Positions 42,005-55,260 are shown, counted from the first letter of the stretch. The stretch: 64,000 bases of DNA from Flaccisagitta enflata (GCA_965153355.1 OZ231128.1:21948001-22012000); one strand, 5' to 3'. Notes: a model not told the origin generated them from the letters alone. Made by a program: numbers and translations.

Positions 42005-42588
42005 AGCTGGAATTCTGAAGAATGAGCGTAAACACGCCGATAACCGAAGAATCCGCTCAAAACGTCGGATTTACAAATCCTTCGAAATTCACAAAATTTG
42101 TCAATCAAATACTGTATATTTGCGAAACATTCATTTCGATAATGGATAAGTTTTCAAGTCATTTTATACAGATGCTATTGCTCTTTTTTCTTTTCTCTTT
42201 GGGGAATATTATCGATGAATCTTGTTCATGCTATTTCATCGAAAAAATACCATTGCTTTTGGGGGAGTAAAGCGTCTTTACTTATACTTTGGCGTGATTT
42301 TAAGATAAACGGACATATGAATGGAATCAGTAGAATCCGACGAATCCAACAGACAAAATTTGCAGACATTATCCTGATCTCAGACTGACACAGTACCTGA
42401 CACACTGATAAACGAAGCGCAGAACAATGAGTTGGACATACGGACAGACGCATTCCTTATTTCGAGATGTGGAATGATAATCCGGGAAATGATCAACGAT
42501 ACTCAAAAGAGCAAACAAATCGACGACACAGCAGATCCTAAGACGTGATGAACTTTAAACCTAATGCGCAGCGCCGAAATATTGCCAC

Positions 42589-42590
<2 letters not shown>
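42005..42590. other. 3' flank of the cysteine-rich gene, no separate gene supported
   Basis: Holds an 82-codon + frame (42022-42270) also open in copy 2. All five differences between copies change its residues, which argues against it. Confidence 0.4.
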
Positions 42591-42664
<74 letters not shown>

Positions 42665-42665
42665 G
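42588..42665. repeat. (TTG)n microsatellite
   Basis: Counterpart at 49630-49748 is longer. Confidence 0.98.
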
Positions 42666-43237
42666 ATGTCTGTTTTTCTCTTTAAAAAAATAGCGCATCT
42701 GATGTCGGTCTATCCTTGTCTGATAATTTTTCATCGAAGAATCGTGAGACCTCATTAATGACTCATCTGCCAATCTGACAATATGTCTGGCTGTGTGTCT
42801 GTGTCTGACTATCTGTTATTCTGTCCGTCTCTGCGTCTACACCGAAACTTTTGGGGCCTGTCTAAAGAATCAACGAAGATTTATGAGACCTCTTGAAAGC
42901 GGGTCTGTGATACAAGTCGTACAGTCGGTCTGTCTTTCTGTATGTCTTTTTGTGTGTCTGTATGTCCATGAGTCTGCCTATCAATCGAGCTGTTTCATTG
43001 CACATCTTGTCTATCCGCCTGTCTGTCTGTCTGTCTCAGCCAAAGTTCGTGAGAGCTCATAAGAGCGGATGTTTTATGATTGGGCGAGTTGCTGGAGCAA
43101 AGATGGCGCAATCGTTAATGTCAACCTCGATGAAAGATGACAGCTTTCTCTTATCTTTCTCATCTCTCTTTCTCTGTCTATGAGATAGCAGCTTATCCTG
43201 TAATCTTCTTTCCTTTCTGAAGACAGATAGAAACAAG

Positions 43238-43985
<748 letters not shown>

Positions 43986-44029
43986 CACCATCATTATCAT
44001 CATTACTACCACCATTATCATCATCGTCG

Positions 44030-44291
44030 TCATCTGGTCATCCTTTCCATCAGCCTCATTTCTCTTGTCATCAGCTTCGTTGCCTCCTGTCGAGCTGTCT
44101 TCAAAACCGTCAGAGATGTCTTCATCAACCTCGTCATCGTCGTCACCGTCATCATCGTCATCATCGTCATCCTCGTCATCGTCATCGTCGTCATCGTCGT
44201 CATTGTCGTCATCGCCGTTTCCACCGTCGCCGCCGCCAACGTTACCCGAATGACCTGGACTCGTGACGCCGCGCCTTCCGAGTCATCAGTC
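44030..44291 (-). pseudogene. Acidic exon, frameshifted copy
   Basis: Counterpart of the minus-strand exon at 51280-51552. It carries five extra bases in the segment GGCGCGGCGTCACG, which copy 2 reads as GGCGTCACG. This breaks the frame leading into the Asp-rich part. Confidence 0.45.
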
Positions 44292-44545
44292 AACTTGCTC
44301 ACAGAAAGTAAAAGTGAAAGTGAATCATATTTGGAAGAAGATTAGTGAAAAAAAAAGAAGAAACCGTTGTGAACAATTTCGTCGGGAACGAGGGGGGGGG
44401 GGGCAGGGGCGGAAATGCTCGTTCTCACTTGTTATCAACGAGCGGAACGACAGACGGGCGAAGTCTGATACAGAGTTGCATGTTTGCGGCAAATAGTAGC
44501 AAAAGCGTCAGATGGACAGCTGTACCCGTTCCCCCTAGGTAAGTG

Positions 44546-44797
44546 GGTTGAGTCCTAGAAAACTGAATTGACTTTTGTTTTCCGACGTAACAACGTTTTC
44601 GCGCAGTGGGTTTTGGGTGAGATTTACGTTAGGATTAGGCGTTGTTTTAGGGTTAGGGGTAGTGTTAGCCTAACACTGTTAGGTGTGAGGTTAGGGCTAG
44701 GGGTGGTTTTAGGGTTAGGGTTAGGACTAGGGATCAGTCTATGGATACATGAAAAAAACAAGTGCACAACGCCAGTTTCGAGTTATAGGATTTTACC
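44546..44797. mobile_element. Small insertion with 8-bp target duplication and TTAGGG-like interior
   Basis: Absent from copy 2. GGTAAGTG flanks it (44538-44545 and 44798-44805). Ends GGTTGAGTCCTAGAAAAC and (inverse) GGTAAAATCCTATAACTC form imperfect inverted repeats. Interior 44620-44735 has TTAGGGTTAGGG-like runs. Confidence 0.7.
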
Positions 44798-45099
44798 GGT
44801 AAGTGTATGTAGGGATGTGGAAGTGAGTTCTCAGACACCCAAACTCGGACGATGACTGATGCGTAGAATTAGCGTAGAAAAATGTTTCTTTTTGGATGGT
44901 AATTGGTGGCATTGGTGAGGAAGAGGAATTAAGTTGTAAGATGCCAAAATAAGGACGACGAAAAAAGCGACAAAGCTAGAGTAAGAAAACGGGTAACGCT
45001 GGGTCTCAGTATTGTCGCGGACGGATGGACTGAGGCGAACAATCCCTCCCCCTCCACTTACACACAACATACACACGGACACACGGACACACGGACACA

Positions 45100-45130
45100 C
45101 GGACACACACACACACACACACACACACAC
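45100..45130. repeat. (CA)n microsatellite
   Basis: Short in copy 1, expanded in copy 2. Confidence 0.95.
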
Positions 45131-45394
45131 TCAAAGAAAGAGGAAGACAGAGACAGAAAGGAAATAAGAGATACAGAAAAACAAAAATTGAATAACAAAA
45201 ACAGGCAGTCAACCAGACAACATTAAATGCACACACAGGAGAACATACACTGAATAAAGAGACTCCCATTTACGACTTTATTCCGGTCGGCGATAGCTGC
45301 CTTTAAAAAGCCCTTTATTGGTAACTGGTAAGTGGGAGTATGGAGGGGGTTGGGGTTGTATGCCCCCCGTCCGCGACGACATTGTGTGAAAGCA

Positions 45395-45500
45395 TTGGTC
45401 ATCGACCCCTTCAGGGCCGCTACCCTGCTGTCTGCATGAACTCCAACCACAACCTACTTAGGCCGCGGCCGGGCGCGGATACCGCTGACCATATTAGCTT
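45395..45500 (+). mobile_element. GC-rich composite-element block
   Basis: TCATCGACCCCTTCAGGGCC, GCTACCCTGC and GGATACCGCTGACCAT, as at 1545 and 18267. Confidence 0.65.
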
Positions 45501-45561
45501 TTGCGACTATTGTGGTTTAGCGGGTAGCGCCGCTAGTTGGAATGATGTGGGCGCCTCTCGG

Positions 45562-45683
45562 AAGAAGAAGAAGAAGAAGAAGAAGAAGAAGAAGAAGAAA
45601 AAGAAAAAGAAAAAGAAGAAGAAGAAGAAGAAGAAGAAGAAGAAGAAGAAGAAGAAGAAGAAGATGATGATGATGATGATGAA
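45562..45683. repeat. (GAA)n microsatellite
   Basis: With an AAAAAG patch; ends in (GAT)n. Confidence 0.98.
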
Positions 45684-45890
45684 GAAAAGAAAATGAGGAC
45701 GATGATAGAGAAAAGGAAACAATGGGGAACATGGTTCATTGCATATACTTCCACCGCGTTTCACTAGCTCACCGTCCTTATTCCGTTCAGCCTCAAAATG
45801 TCCATTGCAACACGTTCTAACTATCATCTTTGCTTAACGCTTGCAGTCTCAAGGCAGGAAAGATCCCCTGCCATCCAAAAATGCCCCCAG

Positions 45891-47195
45891 AAGGTAATCC
45901 GGAAGGTTCCGAAGACACCGCAATTTGTCCGTTGACTACATAAATGAACTTTGATCTATTTTATTTGATTAAGCTGGGACTCAGGACAATCTTCACCAAC
46001 GTTCTTTCACGTGATGCAATTAAAACAACCTTAGAAATCGAAGATTTCTATTTGGTAATTTGGAGATGCAACGCACAACAGAGTTGGGTGTTGATGATTC
46101 TGAGACGACGTTACATAGTTATGAACACCGAAAGAAACCTTGCTACTGCAATATGCATATAAGCTCCTCATATCGCTTTTGAAATATCAAGGGACATGAA
46201 ATGCCTGTGTATGACAATGGTCACACACACTCTCTTTTTTAAGCGTGATGGAGGGATGGATTGACGGGCGGATGAACGCATGGCCGATGGACGGACGGAC
46301 GAGCCGACGGACGGATGGTTGGGCTGATGGAAGCAGATGGCTGGGTGGTTGGGGGCTCTTTTAGTGTCGCAACTCGCAAGTCATCGACTTGAAAGCTCAA
46401 GGAGAAGGACCGATTTCTAATGAGGAGGAAGAGGAGGAAGAGGAAGAAACGGAAAACAGGAGAATAAGAGTAGTAATAAGATATTATGAAGAAGAGTCGA
46501 GGATGATGAGGAAGGGGACGTTGTCATAGAAACGGATGACACCAAGTCGAAACTGATAACATGACACATGTTCTCGATAGTACAGAACAAACCTGCCGCA
46601 AAGCAGTTCTCGTTACAGTATCAATGTTTCTGTTTTTAGTGAATCACCCTATTATTTTCGCGGACGCCTCTCTTTGCTTTGTACGCAGTGTCCGTCGGTC
46701 GGTCGGTTCGTCTGTCCATAGACCCGTAACCATTTGGCATTGCGATTGATTTCCACATCAATGCCTCCGACTTCATCCTAATATAATCTTTCATCTGTCT
46801 CTTTCTTCTGTTTGTCCGTTGATCTGTCGCTATCTTTATCTGAACTGTTTAGCGCAAAATTTGATACATGCAGAAACGCGGTAGCGCTCGTACGTAATTC
46901 GCAAATTTCTGTAATTACTAACATTAAAAAAGAAAGGAATTAACATGAAAGTTCCATATTCTTACATCCATTGAAGGCGTATCTGCTACTTCGGGTCCGT
47001 TAGAGCGGGCTGTAACTGTTTAAATGTACTTGTTAAAATATGTTAGCCAAGATACATCATGGATTTATGACCGGTAAAGAAAACCAATGAAAGCTTAGCA
47101 AGATCACTTTCGGTGTTCATCATCGTTTTTTCCGATTGATAGATTTCCCCAAATCTGACCAGACTGACCATTGCCATTGGATCTGATCTGATCTG
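45891..47195. other. Region between duplicons, no gene seen
   Basis: Includes GGAC/GGAT-rich 46245-46345 and a GAGGAAGAGG patch at 46420-46450. Short frames have no support. Confidence 0.4.
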
Positions 47196-47207
47196 ATCTG
47201 ACAGCAT

Positions 47208-47398
<191 letters not shown>

Positions 47399-47756
47399 TT
47401 GTGAATTTTTGTCAACGATTACCAAATCCCCCATTTGTAGAAGCTTTGTTGGAAATAGTTCTTTTTTCATAGCCTACTTTGCTCGATGTAAAGTTTATTG
47501 TATAAATGTTAAGATAAAGGATATGGTATATGTATATTCATGATCACTGTAAAGAGCTCCTCAAAAGCTTTCCAACGGTGAAAGCCGCACGTTTCTATCG
47601 TTATTGTAGCAGATTTGGCAAGCTTTTAAAGATGAGTGGTTTCCGCATTGCTCTTTCACGAATCATCGTTTTCGAAATGTTCGTTTCGCGAAACTCGGCG
47701 GCGCACGTTCGATTCAGCCAGTATGGATTTAAATATAAGAAAATCTGCTGGCTAAG

Positions 47757-47862
47757 AGAGCTCGCGGTTTGGTCTAGTGGTTAACGCACTAGACTTTCAA
47801 TTTTCAAAGAAATAGAATTTCTCTTTGTCACACCGCGGGTTCGAACCGGGGGGGAAACTCTC
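47757..47862 (+). other. tRNA-like sequence, possibly degenerate or SINE-derived
   Basis: TGGTCTAGTGGTTAACGC matches an A box/D arm and GGTTCGAACC is a perfect B box at about 47838. The spacing is about 25 bp longer than usual. The excess CAAAGAAATAGAATTTCTCT can fold, as an intron or long variable arm would. GAGAG and CTCTC flank the ends but the acceptor and T stems pair poorly. Confidence 0.4.
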
Positions 47863-48125
47863 GAATTTCTTTTTCTCAAGGTTAACATCCTCCGATTGAG
47901 CTGAAATTTTTTCAGGCAACAAAGACAAGCGTTAGCTTCGAGAAAATGTATAGACTATGACAGTTTGTGCAAAGATGTGACTAAGAGGAGAGCCTCCAAA
48001 AAAGCCGTCTTTGAACTAAACGTACTGTAGTTTTCGGCTTGTCGATACATCCACGCTAGCCTAAAGGAAGCATAAAGACGTCCGTCCGTTCGTCCTTGTG
48101 TCCATCTATGACACTGCAGTTAAAA

Positions 48126-48321
48126 TTTTTAGTCGCGTGCTACGCGACTCTATGACCCGCGCGCTATGTCGGTCGGTCGGTCGGTCTGTCTGTCGGTCCG
48201 GGTGAGCTTTTTTCGGCGTTTACGGGCGTTTTTTGCGTTACTGCTCCAGCCCAATTGCTTGAAAAACCTTTTATATAACTGCCCCTGCCCACTTTGGTAG
48301 CCGTGAATACGGCCTTGTTTT
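48126..48321 (-). mobile_element. AACAAG element (copy 2 of 41107-41301)
   Basis: Same ends and interior with a few substitutions. Confidence 0.9.
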
Positions 48322-48597
48322 AGTATCGTTGCGTCTTCTGAGATAAAACGATATTCTTACTGCCTCAAATAGCTCGACTCAGTGTTTGAGTGGCATAGCA
48401 GGATTTGGATTCATAAGGACACGTCGTTGCATTACAATCCCGATATGCTTGCTTTTTCTCCATCATCAATCTCGCCCACTTCAAACTTGGGCATAAACGC
48501 ACGCACGCGAGCGAGAATGAAACACACAAGTGTAATAAAAAACAGACACACAGTTCAACCAGTCTACGCTTGCTTTTGAAGTTGGTTTTGCTGAGGA

Positions 48598-48755
<158 letters not shown>

Positions 48756-48963
48756 GACATGCCTTGGGACCTGGGTAGCTGGGTTACATTTGGCCTTAGA
48801 GAAAATATTTTTTTTCTAAAATTCCAGTTTTCGTCTTTTTAGTCAACGTTGGATTTACTCATGAGCCTTTCCAATTGGCAGGTCGATGAGTTCATGAAGT
48901 TAGATATTTAATCTTATCTGATATCACCCATTGTCAATCTTATTTATTAACCTTTTGTTTTAG

Positions 48964-49041
48964 ACGAACGCTGATTGCACACAACAGCTGGCTTATCGCA
49001 AAAAGTGCCATGGAACGTGTTCTGTCGGCTGGAGACTTTAA
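48964..49041 (+). CDS. Duplicated last exon of the cysteine-rich gene
   Basis: Acceptor TTTTAG at 48958-48963, phase 0, stop TAA 49039-49041. It encodes the same 25 residues as 41927-42001. The two base differences (CAC/CAT, GGT/GGC) are both silent. The exon and its flanks came with the segmental duplication, without the two upstream exons. It could act as an alternative last exon of the gene at 39958 or be non-functional. Confidence 0.6.
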   Translation, partial: TNADCTQQLAYRKKCHGTCSVGWRL

Positions 49042-49629
49042 AGATGGAATTCTGAAGAATGAGCGTAAACGCGCCGATAACCGGAGAATTCGCTCAAAAC
49101 GTCGGATTTACAAATCCTTCGAAATTCACAAAATTTGTCAATCAAATACTGTATATTTGCGAAACATTCATTTCGATAATGGATATGTTTTCAAGTCATT
49201 CTATACAGATGCTATTGCTCTTTTTTCTTTTCTCTTTGGGGAATATTATCGATGAATCTTGTTCATGCTATTTCATCGAAAAAATACCATTGCTTTTGGG
49301 GGAGTAAAGCGTCTTTACTTATACTTTGGCGTGATTTTAAGATATACGGATACGGATATGGATGGAATCAGTAGAATCCGACGAATCCAACAGACAAAAC
49401 TTACAGACATTCTCCTGATCACAGACTGACACAGTACCTGACACACTGATGAACGAAGCGCAGAACAATGAGTTGGACATACGGACGGGAGCATTCCTAA
49501 TTTCGAGATGTGGAATGATAATCCGGGAAATGATCAACGATACTCAAAAGAGCAAACAAATCGACGACACAGCAGATCCTAAGACGTGATGAACTTTAAA
49601 CCAAATGCGCAGCGCCGAAATATTGCCAC

Positions 49630-49748
<119 letters not shown>

Positions 49749-49883
49749 GTTTTTCTCTTGAAAAAAGCGCATCTGATGTCGGTCTATCCTTGTCTGATAA
49801 TTTTTCATCCAAGAATCGTGAGACCTCATTAATGACTCATCAGCCAATCTGCCATTATGTCTGACTGTCTGTCTGTGTCTGAC

Positions 49884-50376
49884 TTGGGTGCTTCACATAG
49901 CAACAGTTGGTTATTTCTTTTCGCCCTTTTTACTTAATATGGAGTTGTTGATTTTAGGTCCCTTATCATTTTTCTTTTATTAAAAATTGTTCATCTTCCG
50001 TTTTTTAGAAAATTATTTTTGAGGACTTAATTTGCATAATGCAGTGGGATAAAACAATACGCTGACATTCTTTGAATTACCTTTTACCAATTTTTATTCT
50101 TCAAGGAATTGTTGATCTGCCTCTTTGTAACCTCCTCCATAGCTTATGATCTGATATTTTAATTAATTTTTACTAATATTATGATTTTCTGAAATAAACT
50201 TTTGGTACCAAAACTACACAGGATTTTGTTGAATTCTGGGAAATCTGTGAAAACAAAAACGGAAGATGAAGGAATTTCAAAAAAAGAAAAATGGTTTGCT
50301 TTATGATCTTTGCTCCTCTATATTCCCCCAGTAGGGTGAGAGGATACTCCCAACTTTTGCTATGTGAAGCACCCAA
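49884..50376. mobile_element. Transposon with perfect 20-bp ends and 9-bp target duplication
   Basis: Both ends are TTGGGTGCTTCACATAGCAA (right end inverted). GTGTCTGAC flanks it at 49875-49883 and 50377-50385. Duplication copy 1 has the empty site near 42805. Length 493 bp, no transposase. A 9-bp duplication fits Mutator-like elements; 8 bp (hAT) cannot be excluded because the site is TGTC-rich. Confidence 0.93.
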
Positions 50377-50812
50377 GTGTCTGACTATCTGTTATTCTGT
50401 CCGTCTCTGCATCTACACCGAAACTTTTGGGGCCTGTCTAAAGAATCAACAAAGATTGACCTCTTGAACGCGGGTCTGTGATACCAGTCGTACAGTCTGT
50501 CTGTCTTTCTGTATATCTTTATGTGTGTCTGTATGTCCATGAGTCTGTCTGTCAATCGAGCTGTTTCATTGCACATCTTGTCTATCCGCCTGTCTGTCTG
50601 TCTCAGCCAAAGTTCGTGAGAGCTCATAGGAGCGGATGTTTTATGAGCGGGCAAGTTGCTGGAGCAAAGATGGCTCAATCGTTAATGTCAACCTCGATGA
50701 AAGATGACAGCTTTCTCTTATCTTTCTCATCTCTCTTTCTCTGTCTATGAGATAGCAGCTCATCCTGTAATCTACTTTCCTTTCTATAGACAGATAGAAA
50801 CAAGTTCTATTT

Positions 50813-50814
<2 letters not shown>

Positions 50815-50871
<57 letters not shown>

Positions 50872-50952
50872 CTTTCATCATCATCATCATCATCATCATC
50901 ACTATCACTATCAGCATCATCATCACCATCATCATCATCATCACCATCGTCG

Positions 50953-50989
<37 letters not shown>

Positions 50990-50993
50990 AACT

Positions 50994-51058
<65 letters not shown>

Positions 51059-51065
51059 TATAACT

Positions 51066-51120
<55 letters not shown>
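50815..51120. repeat. (ATC)n, continuing as (CAC)n to 51250
   Basis: Counterpart of 43238-43985. Confidence 0.98.
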
Positions 51121-51131
51121 CCATCATCACC

Positions 51132-51165
<34 letters not shown>

Positions 51166-51279
51166 TCATCATCACCATCACCATCACCACCACCACCACC
51201 ACCACCACCACCACCACCACCACCACCACCACCACCACCAGCACCACCATCACCATCATCATCATCATCATCATCGTCG

Positions 51280-51552
51280 TCATCTGGTCATCCTTGCCAT
51301 CAGCCTCATTCCTCTTGTCATCAGCTCCGTTGCCTCCTGTCGAGCTGTCTTCAAAACCGTCAAAGATGTCTTCATCAACCTCGTCATCGTCGTCACTGTC
51401 GTCGTCTTCGTCATCGTCATCATCGTCGTCACTGTCATCATCGTCATCGTCGTCATCGTCATCGTCGTCATCGCCGTTTCCACCGCCGCCGCCGCCAACG
51501 TTACCCGAATGACCTGGACTCGTGACGCCTTCCGAGTCATCAGTCAACTTGC
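51280..51552 (-). CDS. Probable acidic Asp/Ser-rich exon
   Basis: Minus-strand frame entered after a pyrimidine-rich acceptor region (CACTTTCACTTACTGTGAG, exon from 51552). It reads KLTDDSEG, a Gly-rich stretch, about 40 Asp/Ser/Glu residues, then DEDIFDGFEDSSTGG and KRNEADGKDD, after which it runs into the ATC repeat as poly-Met. The composition recalls the tail of the acidic protein at 38340. No start codon or donor found, so this is one exon at most. The copy at 44030-44291 is frameshifted. The opposite strand also gives an open hydrophobic frame, so the strand is uncertain. Confidence 0.35.
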
Positions 51553-51949
51553 TCACAGTAAGTGAAAGTGAAAGTGAATCATATTTGGAAGAAGATGAGC
51601 GAAAAAAAAGAAGAGACCGTTGTGAACAATTTCGTCGGGAACGAGGGGGGGGCAGGGGCGGAAATATTTGTTTTCACTTGAGTGTTATCAACGGGCGGAA
51701 CGACAGACGGGTGAAGTCTGATACCGAGTTGCATGTTTCCGGCAAATAGTAGCAAAAGCGTCAGATGGACAGCTGTACCCGTTCCCCCTGAGTAAGTGTA
51801 TGTAGGGTTGTGGAAGTGTGTTCTCAGACACCCAAACTCGGACGATGACTGATGCGTAGAATTAGCGTAGAAAGATGTTTCTTTTTGGTTGGTAATTGGT
51901 GGCATTGGTGAGGAAGAGGAATTAAGTTGTAAGATGCCAAAATAAGGAG

Positions 51950-51956
51950 GACACAC

Positions 51957-52047
<91 letters not shown>
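51950..52047. repeat. (CA)n microsatellite
   Basis: Begins with GGACACACGGACACA units shared with 45075 and 52708. Confidence 0.98.
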
Positions 52048-52049
<2 letters not shown>

Positions 52050-52054
52050 TTACA

Positions 52055-52141
52055 ACTTGAGCGTGATAGACCGACGAACGGACCAATAGACCAACAGTGG
52101 GACCGAAAAAGTATCTCTTAGATTCGCTATGACGCGACTAA
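52055..52141 (+). mobile_element. AACAAG-type 3' end
   Basis: GAGCGTGATAGACCGACGAACGG, GACCAACAG and the imperfect hairpin AGATTCGCTATGACGCGACT plus AAAAAAG. Repeated at 52797-52873, where a Tc1-like element follows. Confidence 0.6.
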
Positions 52142-52271
52142 AAAAGGTAAGTTCGTAAGTGTAAAAGATGAGCTCAGCTGCCAATGGACACTTATGGTTG
52201 ATGGCGTAACTGTGGCTTTTTGTAAAATTCGTTTCGTTACGATTCCTTATATATGTATAAGTGAAAAAGCT

Positions 52272-52314
52272 TGAGAGAGAGAGAGAGAGAGAAAGTGAGA
52301 GAGAGAGAGAGAGA

Positions 52315-52406
<92 letters not shown>

Positions 52407-52440
52407 TACACATCCCCCCCCCACACACACACACACACAC
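52272..52440. repeat. (GA)n then (CA)n
   Basis: GA 52272-52316, CA 52317-52402 and 52424-52440. Confidence 0.97.
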
Positions 52441-52566
52441 TCAAAGAAAGAGGAAGATAGAGACAAAAAGGGAATAAAAGACACAGAAAAACAGAAATTG
52501 AATAACAAAACAAGCAGTCAACCAGACACACAGCACACACACAGAAGAACATGCACTGAATAAAGA

Positions 52567-52710
52567 GATGTGGAAGTGTGTTCTCAGACACCCAAACTCG
52601 GACGATGACTGATGCGTAGAATAAGCGTAGAAAAATGTTTCTTTTTGGTTGGTAATTGGTGGCATTGGTGAGGAAGAGGAATTAAGTTGTAAGATGCCAA
52701 AATAAGGAGG
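52567..52710. repeat. Third partial copy of a duplication C segment
   Basis: GTGTTCTCAGACACCCAAAC to AATAAGGAGGACACACGG repeats 51818-51960. Confidence 0.9.
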
Positions 52711-52730
52711 ACACACGGACACACGGACAC

Positions 52731-52734
<4 letters not shown>

Positions 52735-52795
<61 letters not shown>
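52735..52795. repeat. (CA)n microsatellite
   Basis: Pure CA run. Confidence 0.98.
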
Positions 52796-52877
52796 ACACC
52801 GACGAACGGACCAATAGACCAACAGTGGGACCGAAAAAGTATCTCTTAGATTCGCTATGACGCGACTAAAAAAGCTA

Positions 52878-53880
52878 CGGTGCGCCGCATTAAAAACAGG
52901 ACAGTTTCTATCAATAGCATTTTGATGCGCAAAAATGGATTATTCAAACCGAATACGGATGAATACATCGCTCATGTGTTTGTAGTTGATGAATCCGCCT
53001 TCGGCCTGGATGACAGGCTCCATAGAACGCGGCATCCAGGCAAATAAGTTGGCGAGGTAGTCGATGGTAAGGCGGCACCAAACTGTAAAAGTAACTATGG
53101 CAAAGGACACTTTGTAATGCTAGTTCCTGCTTAACTATTGACCTGAGACACAAAAAATTCATGACCGTTTGAAAGCCCTGCAAAAAATCTTCCAAATGCG
53201 ACATTGCTGGTCATTGTAGCTTTATTCGTTTAGAAATGACATAGGTTTGAAGAAAAAAATCACTGATTGAAAAGTGCTCATTTCAGATTTTTCCAACAAG
53301 CAATTTAAGTCTCTCTGTTTTCGTCAATGATTAAGCTTAGGATTATCTTTGATACTGGATATCCATGGGCAAATTAAAGAGCTTCAAATTCTCTTTAAAA
53401 TGGCGCCAAGAACAAATATCTAACTCAATGCGTTTAATTTTTATGTTAGAATAAAGATAACCCCTTAAAATCACGTAGTAAATTTCCAAAGTTCTGATAA
53501 CCTGTCTTCATCCTTATGCCATTTCTAAACGGTTAAAGTTAGGGTATCCAGAAAGGTCTCATTTGAAAGATCTTTCGCAGAGCTTCAAAATGGTCATGAA
53601 TTTTGCTATGTTTTTCTCATTGCATCGAAGTGAAGCACTAACAAACAAGTGGTTCGCTTTTTGTTTTTTTCCATAGTTATTTTTTTCCCATTCCGTTTTT
53701 TATAGCTTCTCTTCAGAACGTCACTGCGTCCAAACAAATAGACCGATTTAGACGCGGTTTGCGGCAAACGCTTCGTCTTTCAAAGAGCTTCAAATTGGTC
53801 ACCAATAAAGATATGATTCTATTATTTTGAGCCTAGAAATATGAGGAAATGTACTGTCCTGTTTTTTATGCGCCGCACTG
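52878..53880 (-). mobile_element. Tc1/mariner-like element with TA duplication, transposase remnant
   Basis: Ends CGGTGCGCCGCATTAAAAAC and (inverse) CAGTGCGGCGCATAAAAAAC, both running on to AGGACAGT, flanked by TA (52876-52877, 53881-53882). The uninterrupted paralogous site is at 52134-52150 (AAAAAGGTAAGTTCG). At 53085-52940 on minus a frame reads YLANLFAWMPRSMEPVIQAE then GGFINYKH. This fits the end of Tc1-type transposases (MPRR...VI-x-A-x-GG-x-T-x-Y). The rest of the protein is not recognisable; the copy is defective. Confidence 0.85.
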
Positions 53881-55260
53881 TAAGTTCGTAAGTGTAAAAG
53901 ATGAGCTCAGCTGCCAATGGACACTTATGATTGATGGCGTAACCGTGGCTTTTTGTAAAATTCGTTACGTTACGATTCCTTATATACGTTGGCAAATGTC
54001 AAGAAACGGCAAGTAAGCAGGGGTAGAACCAGCCATTTTCTTAATGATTCAAATTCGACAAAACTATACATTACTGTATAGCTTATGAAGTTACATATAC
54101 GAATCCATAGAAGAATTTTGTTAACTGAGCTCATTTTTCATGCAAATTAAGCTTAATTAGACAGATTTTGTACACAAAAAAATACAAAATTAACCATATT
54201 GTAGCAAAAAATCAATATGAGAATATTTTTTACCTAAATTATGTTTAAACGTTATAGTATGAGGGTGTTTCATGAAAAAAGATTGAAATTTCATGAATTT
54301 TCAAAAAATCTCTATAAGCACCATTTTTGGTTGGTTAGGCAAAGCTGTATAAATTTGTTCGGCCAAGCTCTTCTTCATACTAGTAATGTAGATACTCTTC
54401 AACAACTTTCATGCAAAATTTCAGCCAAATCGGCTTACTCATTCAAAAGTTATGCCACTTTTTTGTTTTTTCATCTGGTAGGTTGGTTGGGCTGGTTGGG
54501 CCGGTTGGACTCATCTTCAGAAGACCAACTTTTTTGGCCTGATCTTTCTTTGTAAAGTCTGTTTTCCCGCAAAAAATCATGGGTGTAGCTCAAAGGGTTC
54601 ATGGGATATGGGCATTTTTGTAAATTGGACAAATTGATTTTTTTTCCTTCAAAGTCCGCGAAATCTTGACTTCCGCTAAGAAGAAAATAACTACGAAGAT
54701 CGTCCAAATAGCGTATCAATTCTGTTCACACTTCAGGTCTGACAAAATGTAAAATTTCATTGTGACTGAAAGCCTGGGAGGTAAGGCATCAAATTTTCAG
54801 TGCAGACTCAAAATTTCACGCTCTTTTACGTGGTGTGGTCAGATTTCATGTAAAATGTGTCATTTCCACGCCATAGTGGCATATCTTAAGCGTTAGGTAT
54901 GCGTTAGGAACAAATTTGGGGGTGTGCGCGAATTGATACGCTCCAAGAAAATTGAAAGAAGAAGAAAAAGATAAAAAAAAAAAAAACAGAAAAGCAAAAA
55001 AGAAAGAAAAAAAAAACGATTTAAAATAAACAATAAAATGAATACCATAGTTGATAAATCTGTAAGATAAATTGATGACAGAATGAATCTTTTATATCAC
55101 AAGTTTAGGTCAATATAGAAACTATCATGAAATGTTGATAATTAAAAACAATTTGTTTACTAATCAACAAAAAATAATGTATTACTAAATATAGTATGGA
55201 AGGAATCACTGTTTTCTTTGGTTTTAGGGCAAAAACCACTAGTTAAGCTTCTGTTGGGAC
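53881..55260. other. Repeat-derived flank, no gene seen
   Basis: 53881-53993 repeats 52146-52256. 54400-54510 resembles the 14735-15725 unit in reverse (CAAATCGG, GGTTGGTTGGGCTGG). 54955-55010 is A-rich. No coding support for the 104-codon frame at 54241. Confidence 0.45.

Noticed and set aside
42022-42270. 82-codon frame conserved in both duplicons (49059-49307)
   Set aside because: Every base difference changes the residue, opposite to what a selected protein would show.
44620-44735. Chromosome end (telomere)
   Set aside because: Short, degenerate and bounded by a target duplication inside a duplicon.
47530-47784. 84-codon frame before the tRNA-like sequence
   Set aside because: No signal peptide, domain or splice evidence.
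54241-54555. 104-codon + frame
   Set aside because: Lies in sequence related to the 14.7-15.7 kb tandem repeat; no conserved residues between copies.
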